The translations under genes and the position numbers were made by a program. This document shows positions 1 through 6,473 of a stretch of 7,065 nt of DNA, one piece after another. How positions within the stretch are numbered: position 1 is the first letter of the stretch; each line of letters opens with the position of its first letter. The notes under the pieces were generated by a model, which was not told the DNA's origin, searched no databases, and saw only the letters and a program-made list of their open reading frames with translations. Source of the stretch: Victivallales bacterium (GTDB lineage Bacteria > Verrucomicrobiota > Lentisphaeria > Oligosphaerales > Lenti-02); NCBI GenBank assembly GCA_018648945.1, contig JABGQJ010000403.1, positions 1-7,065 of the forward strand. Reading direction: 5' to 3'.

Positions 1-983
1 CCATTGAAGCGGTAGGGGATATCGCTGAGAATCGCGTCCATGATGTGGATGGTGAACTCATTCGAGGTACGGTTGATGTCACCGACCGGCAGGCTCTCTT
101 CGCCATCGGCCCCAGTGTCCTTCAGCCACTCGCGGATGCGGGGTTCGTCGGTGAGTTCGCGGCTGTCGAGCTTGTAGTGCTCCCGCAGGGCCTCGGTCCG
201 CCGGAAGTAGGGCATGTATTCCGAGTCGTGGCGGTTGCTCTCGGTCGGGAAGTAGCCGAAGTGGCGCAGGATCTCGAACCGTACCTCCTCGTCCTTGGTC
301 TTCTCCGGGTCATCCAGCAGCGCCCGCATCTCCGGGTACAGGTCGCGGCCCTCGTGCGTGTATTCCAGGAACCAAGCCAGGTGGTTGATCCCCGCGCACA
401 GATACCGGATCTCCTTCGGGGGGATGCCAAGGCGACGTGCCAGCACGCCGTTGGTCCCCTGCACGCCATGGCAAAGCCCGACATTGCGGACATTCGTGGC
501 CGCGTGGTGCACCCAGGTCAGCATCGCCATTGGGTTGGTGTGGTTTAGCACCAGGGCGTTGGGGGCCAGTCGCTCCACATCACGCAGGATCTGCAGATGC
601 ACCGGAGCCGTGCGCAGGAACCGGAAGACAGCCCCCACGCTGACCGTGTCGGCGACCGACTGATCCACACCGTATTCACGCGGGATGGACATCTCGGCAT
701 TGAACGGGAATCCCCAATACGCCCCGCCGCCCACGGCGATGGAGGTCACCACGAAATCCGCATCCGGCAGGGCTTCGCAGCGGTCGGTCGTCGCATACAC
801 CTGCGTAGGCAATTCGTACTTCTCCACGGTACGCTGCACGTACTCGTAGACCTTGCGGAGGCGCCCAGGATTCAGGTCGCAAAGCCAGATGGAGCCCTCG
901 CGCAATTGGGGGTTTGCCATGATGTCCACCGAAAGGCGGCCACCAAATCCACTGCCTGCACCAACGATGACGATCTTTGCCAT
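1..983 (-). CDS. GH4 family glycosidase (alpha-galactosidase/alpha-glucosidase-like), C-terminus outside window
   Basis: Glycoside hydrolase family 4 enzymes use NAD and a divalent metal to cleave glycosides by an oxidation-elimination mechanism in the cytosol. The frame is open from ATG at 983 to the left edge, giving 327 residues; the family usually has about 430-480, so roughly 100-150 are missing. Visible features: a Rossmann NAD-binding start (MAKIVIVGAGSGFGG, residues 1-15), NHTNPM at 148-152, LCHGVQGT at 170-177 and AGINHLAWF at 197-205. C171 and H201 sit where the family has its Cys and His metal ligands. GYFPTESNRHDSEYMPYF (243-260) is typical of the alpha-galactosidase/alpha-glucosidase branch, which also includes alpha-galacturonidases. 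There is no signal peptide. GGAG lies 6 bases before the ATG, supporting this start. The gene is divergent from the secreted hydrolase genes. The family is clear from motifs; the substrate is not. Confidence 0.93.
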   Translation of the reverse strand, partial: MAKIVIVGAGSGFGGRLSVDIMANPQLREGSIWLCDLNPGRLRKVYEYVQRTVEKYELPTQVYATTDRCEALPDADFVVTSIAVGGGAYWGFPFNAEMSIPREYGVDQSVADTVSVGAVFRFLRTAPVHLQILRDVERLAPNALVLNHTNPMAMLTWVHHAATNVRNVGLCHGVQGTNGVLARRLGIPPKEIRYLCAGINHLAWFLEYTHEGRDLYPEMRALLDDPEKTKDEEVRFEILRHFGYFPTESNRHDSEYMPYFRRTEALREHYKLDSRELTDEPRIREWLKDTGADGEESLPVGDINRTSNEFTIHIMDAILSDIPYRFN

Positions 984-989
984 GGGTCA

Positions 990-993
990 CTCC
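990..993 (-). promoter_or_regulatory. Ribosome binding site of the GH4 gene
   Basis: On the minus strand GGAG sits 6 bases upstream of the ATG at 983. This spacing decides the GH4 start. The site overlaps an 11-base dyad, CACTC-C-GAGTG (988-998). Confidence 0.7.
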
Positions 994-1098
994 GAGTGTC
1001 TTTCTGCCGACGAGTGTTCGGGGTCGCCGCCAACGTAGGCCGTCTTGCCGAGAACTCCAGACCCAGCGGACGAGCTGGCGGGGACACTCGCAGGAGAC

Positions 1099-1156
1099 CA
1101 ACCGCCAACCGTTGCGCCCCCAACCGGACAGTGCTACCTTCTGGATACCGCAACCG
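1099..1156 (+). repeat. Four CAACCG words around the promoter-like element
   Basis: CAACCG begins at 1099, 1106, 1121 and 1151. The last two extend to CAACCGGACA and CAACCGGAGA, a 10-base near-repeat lying on either side of the proposed -10 box. The first two are 7 bases apart, just upstream of the proposed -35 box. Placement over a promoter would fit a regulator-binding site, but the word is short and this DNA is rich in C, so chance is possible. Confidence 0.35.
1112..1140 (+). promoter_or_regulatory. Promoter-like element upstream of the secreted hydrolase operon
   Basis: TTGCGC (1112-1117) and TACCTT (1135-1140) are separated by 17 bases, the usual -35/-10 spacing. Each box alone matches the sigma70 consensus at only 3 of 6 positions. 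The call rests on a near-copy upstream of the GH2-type gene: TTGCGCCCCC (1112-1121) and GCTACCTTC (1133-1141) recur at 6445-6454 and 6466-6474 with the same 11-base gap and one difference in 19 positions. The element ends 50 bases before the GTG start at 1191. It could instead be bound by an alternative sigma factor or an activator. Confidence 0.6.
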
Positions 1157-1177
1157 GAGAGGGTTACCCCATCCACT

Positions 1178-1181
1178 GGAG
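1178..1181 (+). promoter_or_regulatory. Ribosome binding site for the GTG start at 1191
   Basis: GGAG lies 9 bases before GTG 1191. A competing site, GGGGA at 1272-1276, lies 4 bases before an in-frame ATG at 1281. The GTG was preferred because only it gives the protein a signal peptide. Confidence 0.45.
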
Positions 1182-1190
1182 CGAAATCCC

Positions 1191-2861
1191 GTGCCCAGAA
1201 CCAAGATCCAAGCTATCGCCGTCCTGGCCACCGTACTCGGCATTGCCGCACCAGCGGCCGAGAACCGGAAAGGGGAACCAATGAGCACCGAAGATGCGAA
1301 GTTCGTTGCGCTCCGACAGAAGGCCGCACGCCGCAAGCGGCGGATTATCCTGAACAACGACGGCGGGGACGGCCTGGCCAAGAAGGCGGCCGGTGACACC
1401 TCGGCGCTGGACGTCTTCCTCAAGCAGCGCACGGCGGCCCTCGTCGGCTCCCAGGTGGATACCATCTTCTACTGCACAGGCTGGGCCTTCGGGACCATGC
1501 TCCATCGCACAAAGGTGGCCGAGAACATGCTGCTTCGCGAAGGCGCGGGGTACCAGGACGGGGTGCTTAAGGACCTCCTGGACCAGGGCACCGATTCGCT
1601 CCAGGTGATGGTCGAATTCTGCCGCAAGAACAAGATCGAGGTGTTCTGGTCAATGCGCATGAACGACACCCATGACGCCAAGAACCCCCTGCTCCGCGCG
1701 AAGATGAAGGCCGATCACCCAGAGTATCTCATCGGGGGCGGGAAGAAGCCGAAATACGGGCAGTGGACGGCGGTCAATTTCGGCAATGCGGACGTGCGGG
1801 AGTTGGTATACCGCTACATCGAGGAGGTCTGCACCAACTACGACGTAGATGGTGTAGAAATGGACTTCTTCCGGCATCCTGTCCTCTTCAAATCCCATGC
1901 CTTCGGCGGTGTCGCCAGCGACGAGGAGCGGGCGCTCCTGACGGCCCTGATTGGGCGGATTCGGGAGATGACCGACGCCATCGGCAAGAAGCGAGGCAAG
2001 CCCATCCTCCTCGCAACCCGCGTCCCCGACTCGGTGGAGTTCTGCCGGAACATCGGCATCGACCTGGAAGGGTGGCTTCGCGATGGCCTCGTCGACATGC
2101 TGATCACCGGGGCGTACTTCCGCCTGAACCCGTGGGAATACAGTGTCGAGCTGGGCCACCGCTATGGCGTGCCAGTCTACCCATCGCTGGACAATCCGGT
2201 CGGTGTGGTAGACCCGAACATGCCCAAACGGGAGTTCACCTTGAACGAGCGGTGGCCTTGGGTGAGCGCGACGAAACAGTGCCCCGTCGACGCGAGGCGG
2301 CGGTCGATTGGGAGCTGGCGCGGCCGCGCCGCCCGCGCGTTCGACGCCGGGGCCGACGGCGTCTACCTGTTCAACATGTTCAAGCCGGCCAACCACATTC
2401 TCTGGCAGATTGGCGACCGCGAGTACCTCAAGACGGCGAGCAAGCTCTACTTCCTCCACTGGCGCGGCACGCGGCAGCCGCCAGCCAACTACATGACCAA
2501 CGGCAACACCTTCTACCATGAATTGCCTCTGAACCCGATGTTTCCCCTGGAGATCAAAGAGCAGCCACTGACTGTCAACTTCCCGATCGGCGATGATCTG
2601 CGCGGTGGGACGCCCACGGCGACCGCCGAGCTCTGGATCCAGCCAGCCGCGTGCCACGAATCGGTCTCGGTCACCTGCAACGGGCACCCGCTGACCGGCG
2701 GAACGTCAACCGGCGAACGCCTGAAGTTCTCCCTGCCCCCCGCTGCCGCCAAGCAGGGGAAGAACGTCTTTGCGCTGAGCCGAACGCCAGTCCCTGAGGC
2801 CGGGAAGGCATTCCTGAGGGACATCGCCCTGGACATCACCTACCCCGCAGCCAAGAAATGA
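1191..2861 (+). CDS. Secreted glycoside-hydrolase-like TIM-barrel protein (GH10-like)
   Basis: The product has 556 residues from GTG 1191. Residues 1-26 form a Sec-type signal peptide: basic PRTK, a hydrophobic core (IQAIAVLATVLGIAAPA), and Ala-rich cleavage near AAPAA-EN. The alternative ATG at 1281 also has a Shine-Dalgarno and gives a 526-residue protein without a signal. Residues about 50-420 look like a (beta/alpha)8 barrel: IILNNDGGD (52-60), DTIFYCTGW (90-98), VFWSMRMND (151-159), DVDGVEMDFFRH near 218-229, ILLATRVP (272-279) and DMLITGAYF (302-310). The VDGVEMDFFR strand end resembles the DGI-x-D-R region of GH10-like (GHL10/COG1649) proteins, making E223 and D225 the best acidic active-site candidates. 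Residues about 450-554 look like a beta-sandwich accessory domain. It is followed at once by the LamG protein gene. Enzymatic activity is inferred; neither catalytic residues nor substrate are established. Confidence 0.8.
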   Translation: MPRTKIQAIAVLATVLGIAAPAAENRKGEPMSTEDAKFVALRQKAARRKRRIILNNDGGDGLAKKAAGDTSALDVFLKQRTAALVGSQVDTIFYCTGWAFGTMLHRTKVAENMLLREGAGYQDGVLKDLLDQGTDSLQVMVEFCRKNKIEVFWSMRMNDTHDAKNPLLRAKMKADHPEYLIGGGKKPKYGQWTAVNFGNADVRELVYRYIEEVCTNYDVDGVEMDFFRHPVLFKSHAFGGVASDEERALLTALIGRIREMTDAIGKKRGKPILLATRVPDSVEFCRNIGIDLEGWLRDGLVDMLITGAYFRLNPWEYSVELGHRYGVPVYPSLDNPVGVVDPNMPKREFTLNERWPWVSATKQCPVDARRRSIGSWRGRAARAFDAGADGVYLFNMFKPANHILWQIGDREYLKTASKLYFLHWRGTRQPPANYMTNGNTFYHELPLNPMFPLEIKEQPLTVNFPIGDDLRGGTPTATAELWIQPAACHESVSVTCNGHPLTGGTSTGERLKFSLPPAAAKQGKNVFALSRTPVPEAGKAFLRDIALDITYPAAKK

Positions 2862-5800
2862 TCTCGACTGGACGCATGCACGTCCCACGTGACGGCTTCC
2901 CCACCATGCGGATCATCCGGCTTGCCCTCATCGCGTTGCTTCCCGCCATGTGCTCGGCGGTGGATGGTCCCACATCTGTCGGCATGGTCGGCTACTGGCC
3001 GTTCGACGAGGGGCTGGGCAACCGCGCAGCCAACGCCCTCCGGACCAGCGCGGACATCTTCGGCAGCACCGGCAGCGCCCGCGTTCTCTCGCCCGCTTGG
3101 GGGCCTGGGAAGCACGGGCAGGCCATGGACTTCAGCAGCGGCCAGACTGCCGTGACCGTGGAGAAGACCACGGAACTGGATTGCGACACCCAGGTCAGCA
3201 TCGCAGCTTGGATCAAGCTGGGTGAAGCCGAGGGCCGAGGCATGATCGTGAACCACGGCTATGCCTATCGCCTTGCCGTGCGCCAGGGCAAGCAACGCCG
3301 CATGGAGTTCCAGCTAAGCCTCGACGGCAAGTGGGCCGGCAACTGGCTTGTGGGCAAGACCACGCTCGATGTCGGCAGGTGGTACCATGTGGCCGGGGTC
3401 TACGACGGCAAGGAACGGCGGATCTATGTCGATGGCGAGCTGGACACGAGCAAGCCAGCCCACGGCACGGTCGGCGCCGGTCGCCACTTCCTGATCGGGG
3501 GCGCGGTGGTCAGGCGCGGGAAGAAGCGGATCTTCAAGGACGGCGAGACTGTGGCCTACCACGTGCAGGAAGCGTTCGCCGGCACCATTGATGAGGTCCG
3601 GATCTGGAACCGCGCCCTGTCCCCAGAGGATGTGGCCAGGACCATGCGCGAAGACGGGTCCCAGATCCTCGGCCAGTTGCCCAAGGAGAGGGATCTCTAC
3701 CTCTACCCGACCCGATGCGTCGCCATGCTCGGCCAAGAGACACCCTATGAATTCGCTGTCTTCAACGGGGCAGGCACGCCCTATCTGGGAAGGCTCTCCG
3801 TCGCGGTCGTGGATGGCGACGGGAAGCGGCATGGCGAAGCAGTCCACGAGCTGAACCTGGGACCACGCCAGACGCACACCATCCGCGTGCCGTTCCGCCC
3901 CACCTCACCGGGTGCCTACAATCTGGTGGTTTCGTCGCTAGGCCGGCAACTCCTCGAAGCCCCGGTCTGCATGCTGAGCCCGGCGGCCCGCCAGGAAGTT
4001 GGCGAAGCCGCCCTGAGAAAGGTGTTGCACGTGGATCTCACCCATGCGCTCGGTGCGGACGCGTTCTGCGACGACGGCACGAGTCGCGTCGTCCGGTCGG
4101 GCATGGGCACGTATCGCGAAGCAGGCCCCCGGAAGCACTCGCGCTTCGTGGCCCGGCTGCCGCTGCGTCGCCCCGGTTTGCACCTGGTGCACGTGACCTA
4201 TCCCGACGACAAGCCGCGCACCTGCGAGATCGCGTCCTGGTCGCCGGTGGAGGCAGACCGCTACAACGCGCACACCGGCTACTTCACCGGTGACGACTTC
4301 CCCCTCTCGGGGCGCATGCGGACCTTCGAGTTCGTCATGTGGGCTCGGCACGCGGACCAAGCCCTCGTGTTCACGTCCTGGCTCGACGGCCAACCCGCCG
4401 CCGCCGCGACGATTGACGTGTTCGAGGTCGAAGGGCGCCTTCCTGCGCGACCCGCAAGCCAGACACCGAACCGACGCCTGATCGGCCACTACTGGGAGGA
4501 TGCACAACCCCTGTCCCGCTGCTTCGGTGGAAACGCACCGGAGCTACTGGACTTCGACCGGGTGGCCCGCAACCTGTGCGACTACTTCGACTACACCGGC
4601 CAGAACCTGCTCATGCACCCGGTCGTCTGGTACGAGGGCCCGATCTACAACTCCCTCGTCGGAGCCCGTGGCGGCAAAGGCGGCTTCCATCTGCCCACCG
4701 CAGGCTGGGTCGATATCCTGCTGAAGCGGTTCGAGGAGCGCGACTTCAAGTTCTACGGTCTCTTCAACGTCCATCAACTGCCATCGCTCATGCGCGAGAT
4801 GAATGCGGACAACGCGAGGATCCGGGCCGGGGAGCCGACCTTCAATACCGTGTCCAAAGAGAACGAAGCCGCGATCAAGACGTGGCACCATCGCACGTCC
4901 ATGTTCAACGGCCTCCACCCAAAGGTGCAGGAGCGCGTGCTGGCTCTGGTGCAGGAACTGGCCGATCGCTACGGGGCTTCACCGGCCTTTGCGGGGCTCG
5001 GTTTTCACCTGACCCTGGCCCAGCTGCTCCAGCCCGGCAGCCTGGACGTGAGCTACGACGACTGGACGGTAGGCGAGTTCCAGAAAGACACCGCCCTCAC
5101 CGTGCCTGCAGCCCCGCGCGACCCGGAGCGTTTCGCCAAACGCCATGCCTGGCTCATGGCAAATGCCAAGGAAGAGTGGATCCGCTGGCGGTGCGGGCGC
5201 GTGACGGACTACTACGGGAGAATCGCCGCAGTCCTGCGGGCCAAGCGGCCAGACCTCCAGTTCGTGGTGACCCTCCTCGAACCGCCCATGTCCATTGTCG
5301 ATCCACAGCGGCTTGCGTGGCAGGAAGGCAAGACGCTTGTGGAGCAAGCGCGCGAAGCCGGCATCGACCCCTTGCTGCTTGCCAAGTGCCCGGGCCTGGT
5401 CATCCAGCAGCGTCTCGGCCCTACCGCCAAGAAGAAACGCCTCACCTTCGGCACGACCAGAGGACGCTATGGCTGTCCGCCACCGACCCCGGAGAACATC
5501 GCCGCAATCCGCGGCATGGACCTCAACGCGGAGCAACAGCGGGCGTTCCGGACGACCCGGGATTCCGGCGTGTTCCTCTACAACCGCTACTTCGAGAGCA
5601 ACGTGGGCGGCCGCCAGCCGCTGGAGAGCGACTGGTTTCACGGCATCGCGTGGCGCGCAAGCGCGGTCGTGCCTGCCCATGAGCACTTCATGGAATACTA
5701 CGCGCAGGCGATGGCCATGTTCGATCCCGCTCTCCTCGCCATCGGTGGCTTCACCAATGGCACGGTGGGCCATGAGAGGCGGGTCGAGCGCTTTGCCCAG

Positions 5801-6055
5801 GTCTTCCGGCAACTCCCGCGAGGCAAGTGGCAAGAGCTCCCCGGGCTTGGCCATGACCTGGTCGGCCGCACCATCCGGACGGACGGCAAGTTCTTCCTCT
5901 ACGTGGTGAATACCTCCGCCCAACAGCAGCGGGCGGTCCTGAAGACCCCCGCCAAGATGGCCCCCATCGCTGGCTCATCCCCCCTCACACAGACACCCGA
6001 AGGCCAGGCAGCCACGCTGGCCCCCTACCAACTTGCCGCCTGGGTTGGGGAGTGA
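2858..6055 (+). CDS. Large secreted multidomain protein: LamG lectin-like domain plus uncharacterised GH-like TIM barrel
   Basis: The ORF encodes 1065 residues. ATG 2858 overlaps the upstream TGA (ATGA), suggesting translational coupling, but the signal peptide core starts at the in-frame M17 (ATG 2906: MRIIRLALIALLPAMCSA), so 2906 may be the true start; neither has a good Shine-Dalgarno. Residues about 45-267 are a LamG/concanavalin-like jellyroll: YWPFDEG (46-52), GRWYHVAGVYDG (173-184), AGTIDEVRIWNR (241-252). Residues about 280-375 look like an Ig-type beta domain and about 388-527 like a carbohydrate-binding beta sandwich. Residues about 541-985 look like a GH10/GH42-type barrel: IGHYWED (542-548), MHPVVWYEGPIY (586-597), SYDDWTVGEF (732-741), EEWIRWRC (772-779), FVVTLLEPP (802-810). 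E593 and E808 are acidic candidates only. The last 65 residues, ending LAPYQLAAWV, resemble a glycosidase C-terminal beta domain. LamG is clear; I cannot assign the barrel to a GH family. Confidence 0.85.
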   Translation: MISTGRMHVPRDGFPTMRIIRLALIALLPAMCSAVDGPTSVGMVGYWPFDEGLGNRAANALRTSADIFGSTGSARVLSPAWGPGKHGQAMDFSSGQTAVTVEKTTELDCDTQVSIAAWIKLGEAEGRGMIVNHGYAYRLAVRQGKQRRMEFQLSLDGKWAGNWLVGKTTLDVGRWYHVAGVYDGKERRIYVDGELDTSKPAHGTVGAGRHFLIGGAVVRRGKKRIFKDGETVAYHVQEAFAGTIDEVRIWNRALSPEDVARTMREDGSQILGQLPKERDLYLYPTRCVAMLGQETPYEFAVFNGAGTPYLGRLSVAVVDGDGKRHGEAVHELNLGPRQTHTIRVPFRPTSPGAYNLVVSSLGRQLLEAPVCMLSPAARQEVGEAALRKVLHVDLTHALGADAFCDDGTSRVVRSGMGTYREAGPRKHSRFVARLPLRRPGLHLVHVTYPDDKPRTCEIASWSPVEADRYNAHTGYFTGDDFPLSGRMRTFEFVMWARHADQALVFTSWLDGQPAAAATIDVFEVEGRLPARPASQTPNRRLIGHYWEDAQPLSRCFGGNAPELLDFDRVARNLCDYFDYTGQNLLMHPVVWYEGPIYNSLVGARGGKGGFHLPTAGWVDILLKRFEERDFKFYGLFNVHQLPSLMREMNADNARIRAGEPTFNTVSKENEAAIKTWHHRTSMFNGLHPKVQERVLALVQELADRYGASPAFAGLGFHLTLAQLLQPGSLDVSYDDWTVGEFQKDTALTVPAAPRDPERFAKRHAWLMANAKEEWIRWRCGRVTDYYGRIAAVLRAKRPDLQFVVTLLEPPMSIVDPQRLAWQEGKTLVEQAREAGIDPLLLAKCPGLVIQQRLGPTAKKKRLTFGTTRGRYGCPPPTPENIAAIRGMDLNAEQQRAFRTTRDSGVFLYNRYFESNVGGRQPLESDWFHGIAWRASAVVPAHEHFMEYYAQAMAMFDPALLAIGGFTNGTVGHERRVERFAQVFRQLPRGKWQELPGLGHDLVGRTIRTDGKFFLYVVNTSAQQQRAVLKTPAKMAPIAGSSPLTQTPEGQAATLAPYQLAAWVGE

Positions 6056-6062
6056 CCCACCA

Positions 6063-6098
6063 GCCGGAATAGCCTCTCCCCCTCTCTCTGGTTCCGGC
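6063..6098 (+). terminator. Hairpin just after the LamG gene, possible terminator
   Basis: GCCGGAA (6063-6069) pairs perfectly with TTCCGGC (6092-6098) across a pyrimidine-rich loop of 22 bases, beginning 8 bases after the stop codon. No T-tract follows, so it is not a canonical intrinsic terminator. It could instead stabilise the mRNA 3' end. Confidence 0.3.
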
Positions 6099-6115
6099 CA
6101 CCACTCCCGTTCCCA

Positions 6116-6138
6116 GGTAGGTGCGCCGGGCCCCGGTG
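6116..6138 (+). repeat. 23-base GC-rich repeat, copy 1
   Basis: It starts GGTAGGTGCG and ends CCCCGGTG. The core GCGCCGGG-C-CCCGGTGC is a dyad; the symmetry reaches 11 bases per arm (6120-6130 and 6132-6142) counting two G-T pairs. It matches the reverse complement of copy 3 at 22 of 23 positions and copy 2 at 20 of 23. Confidence 0.75.
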
Positions 6139-6181
6139 CACTCCCCTCGTTCGTCTCACGCCACCAGAAGCGGGAGAAGAT

Positions 6182-6198
6182 GCCGGCTGGAAGCCGGC
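6182..6198. repeat. GCCGGC hairpin, REP-like
   Basis: GCCGGC-TGGAA-GCCGGC is a perfect 6-bp stem with a 5-base loop. The right arm runs into a competing stem, GGCGC (6196-6200) with GCGCC (6206-6210). From memory, similar GCCGGCTGGAAGCCGGC words are scattered as intergenic repeats in some large GC-rich genomes; I could not verify this here. Confidence 0.5.
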
Positions 6199-6212
6199 GC
6201 TCCCGGCGCCAA

Positions 6213-6235
6213 GGTACCTGCGCCGGGCCCCGATG
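6213..6235 (+). repeat. 23-base GC-rich repeat, copy 2
   Basis: It starts 97 bases after copy 1 in the same orientation. Against copy 1 it differs at positions 5, 6 and 21; the similarity continues for a few bases beyond as TGC[AG]CT. The shared core is TGCGCCGGGCCCCG. Confidence 0.7.
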
Positions 6236-6304
6236 CGCTGGGAGTTCCCGGGGATGGCAACAGGGAAACACCCCAGACCGCGCAACATCGCCCGAAGACC
6301 CGTT

Positions 6305-6327
6305 CACCGGGGCCCGGCGAACCTACC
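6305..6327 (-). repeat. 23-base GC-rich repeat, copy 3 (inverted)
   Basis: This is the reverse complement of copy 1 with one mismatch, beginning CACCGGGGCCCGG and ending CCTACC on the plus strand. With copy 1 it encloses a 212-base segment as 23-base imperfect terminal inverted repeats. No flanking target duplication is visible. Confidence 0.75.
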
Positions 6328-6367
6328 CGCCTGGCATACGCGCGCAACGGCGGCCCATTTCCCGTCG

Positions 6368-6416
6368 CCATTCGGTGTTGGACGCCCGGCCTTGGCGGGG
6401 GCCACCGTTCGGTGTT
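6368..6416 (+). repeat. 12-base direct repeat pair CC[AG]TTCGGTGTT
   Basis: CCATTCGGTGTT at 6368-6379 and CCGTTCGGTGTT at 6405-6416 differ at one base and start 37 bases apart. They lie just upstream of the promoter-like element at 6445, so they could be operator half-sites, or part of the repeat debris filling this gap. Confidence 0.45.
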
Positions 6417-6444
6417 CCCTCCCCGAATCCCCTCCCCCAACCCT

Positions 6445-6473
6445 TTGCACCCCCGACTCTTCTACGCTACCTT
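6445..6473 (+). promoter_or_regulatory. Promoter-like element upstream of the GH2-type gene
   Basis: TTGCAC (6445-6450) and TACCTT (6468-6473) are 17 bases apart. The extended blocks TTGCACCCCC and GCTACCTTC match those at 1112-1141 at 18 of 19 positions with identical spacing, which suggests the same factor reads both. The element ends 123 bases before the ATG at 6597, leaving a leader of roughly 110-120 bases. Confidence 0.6.

Larger units (their letters stand above)
984..1190. other. Divergent intergenic region between the GH4 gene and the secreted hydrolase operon
   Basis: This 207-base stretch holds the control region for both directions. It contains one convincing promoter-like element for the plus-strand genes (1112-1140), four CAACCG words around it (1099-1156), and the word CGAGTGT three times (993-999 and 1011-1017 on plus, 1084-1090 on minus). 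I could not find a convincing minus-strand promoter for the GH4 gene. The reading frame that runs through this stretch in phase with the downstream gene has no support as coding sequence: further left it lies antisense to the GH4 gene. Confidence 0.7.

Noticed and set aside
597..1190. Upstream extension of the GH10-like gene's frame to ATG 597
   Set aside because: It runs antisense through the start of the well-supported GH4 gene and across the intergenic region; its translation is Arg-rich with no family features, and the signal peptide begins only at 1191.
1650..2687. 345-codon open frame on the minus strand
   Set aside because: It lies fully within the GH10-like gene on the opposite strand; it is a GC-rich shadow with no recognisable motifs.
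2939..2959. Lipoprotein signal at LPAMC in the LamG protein
   Set aside because: The residue before Cys is Met; a lipobox needs Gly, Ala or Ser there. Ordinary signal peptidase cleavage after CSA is more likely.
4576..5682. 368-codon plus-strand frame inside the LamG gene
   Set aside because: It is an out-of-frame shadow rich in Arg, Pro, Ala and Gly, while the true frame gives coherent domain motifs throughout.
4979..5923. 314-codon minus-strand frame
   Set aside because: It is antisense to the C-terminal half of the LamG gene; its composition is typical of GC-rich antisense frames.
6116..6327. CRISPR array
   Set aside because: The 23-base units are only three, one is inverted, the spacers of about 70 bases contain other repeats, and no cas gene is present.
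6108..6335. Insertion sequence bounded by the inverted 23-base repeats
   Set aside because: The 212-base interior has no transposase and no flanking direct duplication is visible. It is kept only as a possible small non-autonomous element in the findings.
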